Below, piece by piece: positions 31,673 to 42,519 of a stretch of 42,519 nt of DNA. A program made the position numbers and the translations under genes. The stretch comes from Actinomortierella ambigua. Lineage: Eukaryota > Mortierellomycota > Mortierellomycetes > Mortierellales > Mortierellaceae. Every line of letters starts with the position of its first letter. The stretch's first letter is position 1. The notes under the pieces were generated by a model. It was given only the letters and a program-made list of their open reading frames with translations. It was not told the DNA's origin and ran no database searches. The stretch is taken from assembly GCA_016098155.1 (NCBI GenBank), contig JAAAJB010000302.1:1-42519 (forward strand). The letters are read 5' to 3'.

Positions 31673-32878
31673 TTAGCGGTCCTCAGCCCACTCGTTCTCC
31701 TTCTTGATCTGTGCCTCCTCCTCGGGTGTGAAGTCGTTCACAATGTTGAACACCTTGCGAATCTCCTCAGGGGTCTTGCCCTTGATAATGTTGGCGACAG
31801 TCTTGCAGCCAACATCCAACAGAGGCTTGATGTCCAGGTAGTTGGCAGCCAAGATGATCTCAAAGAGCATCTCTTGGTCGACCATCATGAACTTCATGTC
31901 CCACTCTTCAATATCGTTGGAGCGCTTGCGAGGGTCGTCAGTCTCGTCCTGGGTCTGGACGGGGTCGTTGCGGTGGTGCTCGCAGTACTCGATAACCTAT
32001 TGTTTGATAAATATATGAGCAAGCAGTGTCAGAAATATAGACTCTGCATCCAGTGGGTGACAGCGAAATAGTCCCATGCCGTTCCCCTCCCTCTCCCTCT
32101 ACGAAGGGGGGCTCCCTTGGGTCAAAAGAACTCCTTGAGATAGGGGCGGAGGGCGAGGGGGTCACAATCCACACGTCGCCGCCTTTAGCCTCCCAACAAT
32201 AGCGGTACACACTTGCCTTCTTCAGGACGCTGGAGGAGACATTGGGAAGAGGAATAGGGGCGTCCGACTCGCCGACGTCTATTGTTATCAGAAAATATGG
32301 TGCTGTGGTTAGTTTTTTTTTTCTGTTCTGGTGCGCTATGGGAGCAGAGCCAGCTTTCTCTCCCCTATGCCCTTCCGGGGGAGGCCAAAAGTCTTCCCTC
32401 TCCACCTTTAACCAGAAAAAAGGAAACGAGGCTAAAAGGGAAGACAAGGTGGAGAAAGAAAACGAATGACGGATGCCATGAGAATGTCCCATCCAAGAGA
32501 ATCACGGCGGTCTTTTCACTCTCATCGCTGAAGGAAGGTGAGGGAATACCACCGAAACGGAGGTGGCAAACAAAGAGGGAGAGCCATTTTCGCGCCCAAG
32601 GGTGGAAGTACGGGAAAGCCCTCTGCCTTCCATAACGAAAACTTGTTGCAGTGGTATTTGCCACTGAAAAAACGGCCGATAGTGTACCATATATAAGGCG
32701 AAGAAGAACGCGTAGAGGATGGAGCACAAAGAAACCAGGAAGTTGTAGGTAATTATAGTGGCAATCGGCAGAGAAGAGGTATACCTTCAATCATGTTCTT
32801 GATGAGGATGGAACGCTCGGCGACCTCCTTGTCAACCTTGAACTGGACGTCATCGAGGGAGAGGAGAGTGATGGGCAT
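31673..32878 (-). CDS. SKP1: Skp1, adaptor of SCF ubiquitin ligases
   Basis: Links F-box proteins to cullin-1 in SCF complexes. Exons 32878-32785, 32278-32217 and 31996-31673 give 159 residues, the usual Skp1 length. The N-terminal BTB/POZ-like part starts [20 protein letters not shown] and carries a short acidic insert. The middle has [13 protein letters not shown]. The C-terminus has [33 protein letters not shown] and ends NEWAEDR, which matches the F-box-binding helices of the family. The second intron needs a GC donor (AAG|GCAAGT) to keep frame; no GT donor nearby gives the conserved KKVIEY join. Intron 1 is 506 bases. Confidence 0.96.
31997..32216 (-). other. GC-AG intron in SKP1
   Basis: Donor AAG|GCAAGT matches the full donor consensus except for C at position +2. 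The acceptor is CAATAG. Splicing here joins LKK to VIEYCEHH exactly as in Skp1 proteins; the only close GT (at GTGTGT) would add residues and shift frame. Confidence 0.8.
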
Positions 32879-33230
32879 GTTGATTGATTTGAGAGGAGAT
32901 TGGAAGGAAAGCTAAAAGGAACGGGCGAGTGGGAACTGATGGAAAGAAAAAGATAAGTCTTGTGTGGCCTTTATTCAAGACGAGAGATGTGACGTGGTCT
33001 TTGGCTGCTGGCACTGCCCAAGGGAGAAAAAAATAAAGGGTTTTTTTTTGCTGCGGTGTCCACCCCGTAACCTCGCCTTTCTATCCTCCTCGTGTTGAAA
33101 GCGAAACTTTCTTTTTTTCCCTGACAACTAACAAAGATTACCCCACGCCAGATCAAGTGGCAAATAAAAAAAAAGTGGCAAAATAAACTTGGTGAGCCGC
33201 AACAGAAGCCGAAGTCTATTGGGGCTTTGT
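32879..33230 (-). promoter_or_regulatory. SKP1 promoter and GATB 3' flank
   Basis: 352 bases between the SKP1 start and the GATB stop, both on the minus strand. It contains several A- and T-runs. No gene and no clear TATA box seen. Confidence 0.45.
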
Positions 33231-35659
33231 CTATTTTCTCCTGTCCTTGCCACCATTGGCACCACTTGTGGCTCTTGAGGCGGTGTCTCCTCGACCACTT
33301 CCCTTGGCGTTGCCAGCAGTCGGAGGGAGCCCCAGCTTGGCTCGCAGATTGGCATTCAATGTCACTGGGTTGGCACGCCCCTTTGACTGCGCCATTAGTT
33401 GACCCATCAGGAACCCGACCACGCCAACGTTGCCACTCTGGATGGCCTTGACCTTGTCAGGATACTTGGCCATAACCTCATCGCACATCTTGTCCAGATC
33501 TTCGGTGTTGTCGAGTTGCCTCCAGCCCTTGTCGTCAATAATGGCGGTTGCGTCACGCGCATCACCAGCAATCATCAGATTGAGCACCTGCTTTCCCATC
33601 TTCGCTGAGATGGTGCCATCGTCGACGCAGTCGACCAATGAGCCCAGCTGGCTCGAGGTCACCGTACTCTCGCCAAAAGAGAGGCTGCGCGCATGCAGAC
33701 GGCCCAAAAGTTCGTGGATTGTCCTATGTAGCCGCGAGTGAGGCGTGAAGAAGAGGACACGATGCATTAAGCAAGCGCAGAAGCGAACAAACGATCAGTG
33801 CTACCCTCTCTAGGAGAAATTGACAAGGACAAATCACCACAGAGCATCTGTCACTCCTAAAAGGCACACCTACCAGCTGATGGCACTCTTCACCTTTCGG
33901 CCAATAACGACCTGTTCAAAGTAAGGTACCATGCCTTCCTCGCCCATGAGGGTTCGACATTCGATCAGTCCTAGAGAGTACTGAGTCATGAGGCGTTCTC
34001 GCTGAATATCAGGTAGTTCGGGGAGCGAGGCCTTGATGCGATCGATGGTTTCTTGAGACAAGATGAGCCGCGGTAGATCCGGTTCTGGCATGTAGCGATA
34101 ATCCGGTGCGTTCTCTTTACTGCGGAGCCGAAATGTCGTGCTCGTAGAGACATCGTACCCGCGCGTTTCCTGCACCACAGGCACACCGTCTTCGTAACTC
34201 TGAATCTGTCGTGTAATCTCCGCATCTATTCAGATAAAGAATACACAGCGAAGAATAAGAAAGAATAACTCTATGCATTAAAAAAAAACATGGGGTTCTC
34301 CTTTGATCTTCCTCTCTATACTTACCAATAGCATCAGAAACAAACTTGACGCTATTAAGGTTCTTCAGCTCACAGCGGGCACCATATGGCTGGCCGATCT
34401 GGTGAACAGACACGTTCACATCACATCTTAAAGATCCCTATTGAAGCAATGGCAACGGAGACAATTGCCAGTGAATTTCTTTTCCACCCTAAACATGCTG
34501 ATGTACCTCCTTCTTTCTCTTCATGCAGGTGTGTATTGTCGATCAATGAGCGTGTTCCTTACCTCATCCATATTGCCATCAGAACTACCCACAGCGCGGA
34601 GAAGAGCCTGCAACTTCTTTATAAGAATGCCGGCTTCTTGGGACGACCGCATATCTGGTTTGGTAACAATCTCCATCAGACCCGTGCCAGCTCGATTCAG
34701 ATCGATCAACGTCATTCCTGGATAGACATCGTGAAGCGATTTGCCCGTATCTTGCTCCAGTTGCAACTGCTCGATGCCCACATCCAATGAGTAGTCCAGT
34801 CCATCAAGTGGCGTCAGCTTGATGAAGCCATTCTTTGACAGTGGTGCTACATGAAGGACGATCATTCCAAGTGAAAGAAGGATGAAGAGGCGTTAAAACC
34901 ATAGTGTGGTGAGCTGGGAACATGTGTCCAAAACCAATCAGTAGTCATACCATAGTGTTGGGTGATTTGATATCCTTGCGGAAGATCGGGGTAAAAATAG
35001 TGTTTTCGATCAAACGAAGAGACTCTGTTGATGCTCGCGTTTAAAGCCAGGGAGGTTTTGATGGCCAGATCGACGCACTCCTGGCTCAGATGCTACATCG
35101 ATGATGAATAATAACGAACGATGTTAACGATATGACATGATATCAAGGTTATCTGAAAAAACAAAACCTCAATGCTCGCTGGTCTTTGGCACACACCGGA
35201 AGAGTTCCTGGATAGGCTGCATCGATAGGCGAGACGTGGATATTACTCGGTGCGTTGAAGGAGGTTGACGACGCTATGGATAGTAGAGGGAGCAAATCGG
35301 TTGACCGTAAGGTCAGCATGATTGGAGATCATTGGGCGTCCAGTCTTTCCGGATCAGACAACATTCTCTCATTTTCAGAACAAACCCGAAAAGAGCTTGG
35401 TTGTTGACTTGATCTGTGTGTGAATCTCAAGTCCAATAATCGCCTCCCACCGCGACTTGATCAGGATCGGAGGGCGTGGCCTTGATATGCTGCTTCCTGT
35501 TGATTCCGCTGTGACTGCAGCCATACGTTGGCGACATGATGCATGGAGGTACCTTGCATGAAGAGTTCGTAGTGGAAACATCAATTGCGGTGCTCTGCCC
35601 CATGTTACCCATTGTAGGGTAGCCCTAGTTAATGTCTGTCCTCGAACTGCCATCGGCAT
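33231..35659 (-). CDS. PET112: Mitochondrial Glu-tRNA(Gln) amidotransferase subunit B (GatB/Pet112)
   Basis: Subunit of the complex that converts Glu-tRNA(Gln) to Gln-tRNA(Gln) in mitochondria. Seven exons: 35659-35386, 35273-35197, 35092-34951, 34846-34563, 34437-34326, 34225-33874 and 33723-33231. All keep frame and give 577 residues. The first roughly 50 residues are rich in Arg, Leu, Ala and Thr with almost no acidic residues, fitting a mitochondrial presequence. Then come [28 protein letters not shown], the [14 protein letters not shown] block, [38 protein letters not shown] and [12 protein letters not shown], all hallmarks of GatB. A C-terminal YqeY-like helical domain follows. The start is the first ATG. 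Only 74 bases separate it from the MGS1 stop codon, so its promoter must lie in or next to the 3' end of MGS1. Confidence 0.95.
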
Positions 35660-35733
35660 GGTGAACAGAACAAAGTGAAATGGATGCAGGCGAGGGTGAA
35701 AGACCAGTCACCTAATTTTTGGGCCTAGTCTTT

Positions 35734-38295
35734 TTATTTTTCCGATTCCTCTTCGAGGACCATGTACTCTAACTGACCAAGGAATTTGCGCCGCTCAAGT
35801 CCTTTGGGGAGATACTCTTGCTTGATGATAGTACCGGGTGCGTAACCAGGGTTGTACTTGTATCCTGCACCGTATCCCAGATCTTTCATCAGCGCTGTTG
35901 GTGCGTTCTTGAGATGGATTGGGACAGAATATGCGTACTCTTCTTGAACAGTCTGTTTGACCAGACCATATGCATGGTAAACCTCTATTGACTTTGGTGC
36001 CCGAGCCATGTATGTTACGCAATGAGCTAGGTTTACATCGCACTCAGGCATGCCGATCATTTGACAGGCTTGGTAGGTCGCTGTGGCTAGTGGAAGCGCT
36101 GCAGAGTCAGCAAGTCCAATATCTTCGGAGGCAACACGGATGAGGCGACGTGCAATGTACAAAGGATCTTCTCCTGCGACTAGCATGCGGCCTAACCAGT
36201 ACAACGAAGCATCTGCATCACTATTCAAGGATATGATTGGCAGATGTAAGAAATATGGAAGCGGTCTGAGCGTCACCAACATAGTTGCACCAATATGTCT
36301 CGCACAAGGAGAAGCATGCCTCTTACCCTCCACGAATAGACTTGTGCAAAGCGCTAATCAGGTTGTAGTGCTCTTCGCCTTGGCGGTCATATTGCAGGTG
36401 GGTCTTTTGAAAAGCAGCTTTGACCGAGCTCGCGGTCAGCTTGAAAGAGTGCAGTCTCTCTAATACTGCCTTGCTGTTCTTCTTTTGTGTACCATTTAGA
36501 TCATCCAGTGTTGGATTCAAGCTATCAAGTTGCAGCATCTCCGACGACAGGCTTTGAAGAGCAATCTCCAGCGTGTTAAGAGCCGATCGACCTAAGGCAA
36601 AGAGTTGAAAATTAACAAACGATGTCTCAGCACAAGAGACTACGTTCTTACACAAACTATCAATGTACCAGTATGCATTACGCAGCCAAGTACACATACC
36701 ATCGCCGTCGCTCAGATCAATCAGCCATTTGATAGCTCCATCCTCGGTTTTGGAATCGATCCACTCGTTCAACATTCCCTCATCCTTGCCGACGGTCCTC
36801 TCAAACTCTTGGATATCCTCTTCGGACATCTCGCTAAAGGCAAGGTCGAGAATGTCGTACCACTTGATACGGGCGCCACGCTTTATCATCATGTCCATAC
36901 CATCCTCGCGTGACAACTTATTAAGAGTGAGCACACGGCACCTGGAAAGCAAGGCTGCGTTGACTCGAAAGCTGGGATTCTCCGTTGTGGCACCTATTAA
37001 TGTGATTGTGCCTCGCTCAACAAATGGCAAAAATACATCTTGCTGGGCTTTTGTAAAACGATGGCTACACGCGTACAGAGGGGTCAGATATCGGTAGGTC
37101 ATAAAAAGAGGCCGATAGTCATGCACACTGAACGGGCATCAACTCACATCTCGTCCAAGAATATGATTGTCCTCTGTCGCGTCATATTGAACATATTCTT
37201 GGCATCTTCAAATGCTTTTCTAAAAGAGAAGTATCGAAATAGAAATGGAAGGTGGGTCCATGTGAATACTAATATATCAATACAACCCATATCGAAAATG
37301 AGGGCTCGACAGCACTTACTTCACATCAGCTACACCATGCGTAGTGGCACCCATTTCCTTGAAAATCGCCTTGGTGGACTGCGCAATGATGCGCGCAAGC
37401 GTTGTCTTTCCAACACCACATGGCCCCCAAAGAATGATCGACCTATTAAACATAAGATCGAGATGTTAATTGACCGTACCCGTTCAGTTCTCTCCGCAAT
37501 GCATCCGAGATACGTACGGAACGGTGTCTTGGAGTACTAGCGCCCGCAAGAGCCCTCCTGGGCCTACGAGCTCCTTCTGCCCAATAAAGTCGTCGAGAGT
37601 CTTTGGTCTTGCTAGGATCAACATTGAAGCGGTGGAGATTAAGAATTAGCTCCTCCTCGCAACACGCAATGAGCAAAGGCACTCACTTTCTTCAACGCTC
37701 ACAATTTACCTCTTTCGGCGAGTGGCATTGATCGAAGAAGTGCTTGGTTCAACTTTTCACGCCATGATTGCTGTGCTGGTGCACTAGATCGAGGTATGCT
37801 CCCCTCGCTTGTCCTGACCTGTTTTTCTGGATTGTATTCTTGCGAATCGTGCAAGCGATCAGGCATTTCGTCCTCAACATCACTGTGCTTTCGCTTTGCA
37901 GACTATCAGGGGATCAGACAATCAAAACATCAAACATTAGTTAGCAGTAGTAGCAAGAGGTTAACATTAAACCCGCTTACTCATAGTCGGCAGCGCATAC
38001 CAATGCCTCAGTGACGTGCTCCATGCCTGTACATTCATTATCTAGATGGTTGTTCATAAACCTAGTAAACGTTTACAGCTCAAGCTGTCAGTATACGAAT
38101 CACGCATATTCTTTTGCCACGACGAAGTAAAGAACGTGATTGACCTACCACTCTGGAATAGACTTGCTGCACACAGGGCATGCCACTATTATTTGAGCAT
38201 TGGAAAAATTAGTGGCGCGGGAGGTCAACATGGCACTACAATGACTTGTCGTGTGCTTCGGTACCTAAACTCGAATGCTGCTTCGATGCACTCAT
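35734..38295 (-). CDS. MGS1: Mgs1/WRNIP1 AAA+ ATPase, replication fork maintenance
   Basis: DNA-dependent ATPase of the clamp-loader/RarA family that acts at stalled forks and binds ubiquitinated PCNA. Ten exons: 38295-38265, 38185-38149, 38061-38001, 37902-37710, 37611-37518, 37442-37320, 37219-37148, 37064-36700, 36591-36327 and 36220-35734, giving 575 residues. The N-terminus has a UBZ4 finger (Cys13, Cys16, His28, Cys33). Then come [17 protein letters not shown] sequence, Walker [10 protein letters not shown] (145-153), Walker B IIFLDEIHRF (about 198-207), sensor 1 [10 protein letters not shown] with SRCRV, and the RarA C-terminal domain ([28 protein letters not shown]). The junction of exons 3 and 4 has a second in-frame option (38061-37981 to a later CAG acceptor), which would change a few linker residues. 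An in-frame ATG at 38231 is an alternative start without exon 1. Confidence 0.92.
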
Positions 38296-38467
38296 GCCTG
38301 CTGTTGTATTAGACAATGGTGAGTGAGGAGGAGTTCCTTGGACATTCCTCCGTTTGGTAAAGTGCAGCTGGGTGGTAGTCAAACGAAGAGGGAGTCGAGT
38401 GACTGCTTTGCATGCGAGAGAATCTGAAAGTAACCGTTTTCTCGGGCGGAAACTTCATCCAACCACC
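38296..38467. promoter_or_regulatory. Divergent promoter between MGS1 and the DHX40-like gene
   Basis: Only 172 bases lie between the two start codons, so both genes probably share regulatory sites. No TATA box seen. Confidence 0.6.
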
Positions 38468-40871
38468 ATGCCTCCCAGCGAGGAATTGAGGAGGCAACAA
38501 GAAGCACTACCGTATGTCCATGAATGAAATAAGCATGTTCAAGCAATGAGACAATGCTCACGCTATGGTTGCACTGGGGACTAATTTAGTATTGATATTT
38601 TCTAGTATATTCGACTTTCGTGATCAGCTACTTGACGCTATTCAAAGCAATAATGTCCTTGTGGTCATTGGTGAGACGGGCTCTGGCAAGACGACGCAGC
38701 TGCCTCGGTATATCGCGGAAGAGTTTCGGGACAAGCGTATAGGCGTGACGCAACCTCGGCGTATTGCAGCTACCTCTGTTGCCAAGCGAGTTGCGGAGGA
38801 ATATGGATGCCGGCTGGGCGACACGGTTGGCTATACGATCCGTTTCGATGACACGACGAGCAGTAGGACACGACTAAAGTACATGACGGACGGTGTGTTG
38901 CTGCGAGAAGCAACATTAGACCCTTTGCTGGAACAATACGACCTCTTGGTGATCGACGAGGCGCACGAGCGCACGGTTGAGACCGATGTGCTGTTTGGAT
39001 TGCTGAAGCGGACACGAGCCAGGAGACCGGGGCTCAAGTTGATCGTGATGAGTGCGACCCTGAACGTGACAAAGTTCTCCGATTTTTTTGACGAGTGTCC
39101 TATCTTCACGATCCCGGGGCGGGTTTATCCTGTGGATATCCTGCATAGCCACGACAACAAAAAACTCGGCCTACTCAAGTCTGAGTACGTTTCCAAGTGT
39201 GTCAACACGGTCATGCATATTCTGCGCAAGGAGGTAAAGCCGGGCGACATTGGCGACATTCTTGTGTTCCTCACCGGGCAAGCTGAGATTGAGCGAGCAT
39301 GCAAGGACCTTGAGAAGACGATCCTGGAGCAGGAGGGTCAGCATGCAAAGACAATGCTTGACGAGTTGCAAATCTTGCCATTGTACGCCTCCATGGAAAT
39401 GATTGATCAGGCAACTATATTTGGTCGGACACCAAGAGGCTGCCGAAAAGTCATCTTCGCCACGAACATTGCACAAACAAGTGTCACCATTCCAAACATC
39501 CGATTTGTGGTCGATTCTGGATTCGTCAAGCAGAAGATGTACGATGCTGTGACCGGGATGGATGCGCTTTTGGTGGTTCCTATATCGAAGGCAGCGGCAA
39601 CGCAACGAGCGGGACGAGCAGGACGTACGCAACATGGCGTGTGCTTTCGGATGTACTCCCGTGAGTCGTTTGATACTGAAATGGAGTCGGAGACGGTTCC
39701 AGAAATCATGAGGACAGGCCTGTCTGGTACGGTGCTTTCACTCAAGAGCCTTGGCATTGTTGATATCAATGGATTCGAGTTTTTGGATCGGCCCCACCAG
39801 GGTGAGCTGATGTCTGCATTGCGTGAGCTATACCTGATTGGGGCCATTGACCGTTATGGTCAGATGACTGAGGTCGGCATGGAAATGGTCCAATATCCTT
39901 GTAGCCCGCTACTGGCTCGAGTGATGGTGGAGGCTGAGCATCTCGGATGCGTAGATAAGATTGTTATCATCGTCGCAATGCTCTCAGTCGAGGATGTCTT
40001 CGTCATGCCGCGAAAGGAGGATGAGCAATTGAATGCAACTGCGGCTCACGAGGAATTCTTCCATCACTCTGGAGACCACATGACATTACTCAACGTCTAC
40101 GAGGCCTGGCGGAAGGCCAACTATTCCAAGGAGTGGTGTCGAGACAACTTTATGAATCTACGACTTCTCCGGTTGGCCAGGAATGTCCGAGCGCAGCTGT
40201 TGGATATTTTCGACCGCCGGAAACAGCACAAGCGTCTAGACTACAAAGAGCGCGAGACGTCTTCTAGAACTGTTCTCCAAGCGGTCACTCAAGGCTATGC
40301 TCCTCATCTGTCCAAGAAACACCATCACCGCCAGTTGTTTTACCACTATCTTGCCTCGTCGTCGTCATCGTCGTCATCTGCCAGATCGTCTGTCTTCAGT
40401 TCGGCAAGTGCAGCCTCCAACTCTTTGCTTGCATTACATGTGTCACCACTCTCAGCATTGTATCTAGATGAGGAGCGACTTGGAACCAAGCATGGACGGA
40501 AGGTAGATCGCGACCTCGAATGGATTGTCTACCATGAGGTGGTGTATCATGCAAGGGCCATAATGCGATATGCCAGTAAAATCGACCATCGATGGGCGCA
40601 AGTTTGCATTGATCGGGCCAAACTGTTTGACAGCGGTGAGGTATGGCTAAATGGCGAGCGGGCAGAGGACGTCGGTGAAGCCGAACCCCCAAGTAAGGGT
40701 GATGGATCGAAAAAACGTCTTGCATCAGGACCATCGCAATCACCTGCGGACGCAACAGATGGACACAGTACAGCTACCGTCGAAGATGCAGAGCAGGCGA
40801 AGAAGAGAGCTAGACATGAAGCCATTGAAGCGGCTCGCCAACGTGCACTGCAGAGGCGTATGCAAACCTAA
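38468..40871 (+). CDS. DHX40: DEAH-box RNA helicase, DHX40-like
   Basis: ATP-dependent RNA helicase. Exon 1 is 38468-38511 and exon 2 38606-40871; the 94-base intron (GTATGT...TTCTAG) restores the conserved LPIFDFRDQLL entry, giving 769 residues. Motifs in order: GETGSGKT (37-44), TQPRRIAATSVAKRV (63-77), TDGVLLRE (109-116), DEAH (132-135), SAT (164-166), ILVFLTGQAEIE, TNIAQTSVTI and QRAGRAGR, followed by the winged-helix, HA2 and OB-type C-terminal domains. The stretches DILVFLTGQAEIE and FVKQKMYDAVTGMDAL with VVPISK resemble human DHX40 more than Prp2, Prp16, Prp22 or Prp43. A Ser-rich loop interrupts the OB region, and the C-terminal 90 residues are charged. The DEAH family is certain; DHX40 orthology is likely but needs a tree. 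Confidence 0.9.
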
Positions 40872-42461
40872 GTAAAGTGCTGTACTGTCCGTGTCCTGAA
40901 GTTTAGGCTGTTCCCCTTGCGACACATGATATAAAAAGGCGTTTCACCAGACTATCAGATTGTTGTCAATATTACCTTCAGCAAAAGGCTTCGCTCGCTG
41001 CGCTCAAACGCACCTAATCTAAGAGCTTCTAGCAGTAGCCTTGCCTCTTAGCCTCGCTGACTCTCCCTCCATCTCTCTCACTTTAAACCCTGCAATTTTC
41101 CTTCTCCACGCTCATTGATATGTAATCTCTTCATGCTGCTCACCTCATCCATAATTTTACACGGATGCATTTACGGTTGTGTACTCTTCTTTTGCTTCCT
41201 CAGCTTCGACCCACCCCTATCCTCTCCTATCCTATCTTGTCTTTATCCCTTCTCAGTTTCTCAGTGCATGAGATGCCTGAACACAAAGCAGCCCTTGCTC
41301 TGGCCCTGGTGAGAGATCAAGAGAAGGATAGGGACATTTTGCCCTTGCGAGTGTCTGATCCCCCGTGGCAAGTTACTGCTTTTCCAAAGCTCTCTTGCAG
41401 ATTTGTTGGTTTCTCACTCTGGCTGGTTCCTGCACCAATCTAAGGACATCCCCATTCTCTCTGTCGTCGTCAGCCCTCGTCGTGCCCGAGATCCCTCTCC
41501 CCTTTTGCCATCCAGGCGATGATCTTCCCGCCCTGACTGTGTGCCATTTTGCCATGCATCAACCCATCCCTCGCTTCCTTTTGTCACCCATATAGTGCAC
41601 ACAAGGACAGGATTTTGGCGCTTGCTTGGACATTTAAACTGCCCCAAGTCCATGCGACGACGCTCTTTGTCCTTGACCTTTCCGAATGTACCTTGTACCT
41701 TGCGTCTGCTCGTCTCTCCTGTTGTCCCTCCCCCCTTTTTTTTCTGATTCTCTCTTTCCTGTCTGCTTTTTTTGTACTGTACTCGCCCAAGAGCTTGCAT
41801 CCTCATTCAACCAGGGTCTTTGTACTAACCACCAAGAGATTAGAACCCTCAGCCGTTTCCCTCTGTCTTGACGCTTCTATGTCTGTCAGCGTGTCGGTCG
41901 TGGAGTCTCCTTTGTGTTGAACACACAGCCTGACTCCTTCTATCTTTCTCTCTCCCCTCTCCCCTTTTTGCACCTGCCTCCGCTTTCTCGTTACTTACCC
42001 ATTCTCCGCCCTTTGTCTGTTCACCACTTCTTCTTTTTTTTTTTTTTCCTTTGACCCTTCCTTCCTTCTCTCCCCGACTCTGTGGTTCCCTGGCGCATCG
42101 CATAGAACCAAAGAAGGTGAAGCATCCTCGTAAAGGTAATAGACTCAGTGTGGCGCAGATCGCCCCTCACGTTTGATCCAAGTCATTTCTGTCACACTAT
42201 TGTCGCCGCCCAAAACATTAGTCTTGTGTTCTTCTGCAATCCCGTTGTTTGTCTGTCTATTCTTCCTCACCCCTTTTCCATTGAGGTTGCTCTTTGCTTC
42301 TATTGTGGTGGTAGAGAAGGAACAAGGGGATAAGGGCACGCGCCGATCCACACAAAAGAGCTTTTTCCCTGGGGTTGTGGCGACAGGTGTGATCGACTGG
42401 GGTGCGCAAAAACAAGGGATGACTAGAAAGGGACAAGGAGAACAGAGCAGGGGCAGTGAGG

Positions 42462-42510
<49 letters not shown>

Positions 42511-42519
42511 TGTGTGTGT
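40872..42519. other. Pyrimidine-rich region with no supported gene
   Basis: After the 3' flank of the helicase gene, 41020-42110 is strongly C/T-rich on the plus strand, as in the flank before the CLIP gene. That suggests the promoter or 5' UTR of a plus-strand gene to the right. Open frames here are low in complexity and lack domains. A short stretch near 42108-42135 (AAGAAGGTGAAGCATCC then a GTAATA donor-like site) could be a first exon, but nothing confirms it. Confidence 0.4.
42466..42519. repeat. AG microsatellite followed by GT repeat at right edge
   Basis: About 20 AG units, then GTGTGTGTGT up to the window end. Simple sequence repeat; it may have ended an assembly contig. Confidence 0.9.

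Noticed and set aside
41115..41920. Open frames in the right-hand pyrimidine-rich region
   Set aside because: Composition-driven, with no start context, splice support or domain.
1..42519. tRNA genes, CRISPR arrays or intact transposons
   Set aside because: No cloverleaf with A and B boxes, no regularly spaced repeats, and no transposase or reverse-transcriptase motifs were seen on either strand by eye.

Overview
The window looks like nuclear DNA of an early-diverging filamentous fungus, most likely Mucoromycota and perhaps Mortierella-like. That placement is an inference from the gene set, the many short GT-AG introns, the Ser/Thr-rich extensions on housekeeping proteins and the pyrimidine-rich 5' flanks; no marker gene fixes the species. 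Nothing bacterial, viral or CRISPR-like was seen.

Left part (1-6451): two U2 snRNA genes lie in tandem on the minus strand, one cut by the window edge and one complete. An NAD kinase gene with seven exons follows on the minus strand, and a long purine/pyrimidine-skewed divergent promoter separates it from the next gene. Middle left (6452-15815): a CLIP-170-type microtubule plus-end protein (CAP-Gly, coiled coil, two zinc knuckles) lies on the plus strand. Its 3' end runs into a tandem segmental duplication of about 2 kb per unit. Each unit carries one two-exon gene for a 258-residue predicted secreted protein. The two proteins are about 76% identical and differ mostly by amino-acid replacements.

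Middle (16626-24003): a type I membrane protein with an unresolved 5' end is on the minus strand, and a large type II membrane protein of the fungal DUF3712/Tag1 type is on the plus strand. A gene-poor stretch with a possible gene remnant follows.

Right part (25158-40871) is a dense housekeeping block: Cdc7 kinase (minus), divergent from an eIF4E-family cap-binding protein (plus); Skp1 (minus); the mitochondrial amidotransferase subunit GatB/Pet112 (minus); the Mgs1/WRNIP1 ATPase with an N-terminal UBZ finger (minus), divergent from a DHX40-like DEAH-box helicase (plus). The last 1.6 kb is pyrimidine-rich and ends in an AG microsatellite; it may be the 5' flank of a gene to the right.

Exon structures were built by hand from splice consensus, reading-frame continuity and family motifs. 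Every multi-exon model given with exon coordinates keeps frame through all junctions. The most interesting part is the fast-diverging secreted pair and the way its duplication unit reaches into the last intron and micro-exon of the CLIP gene.
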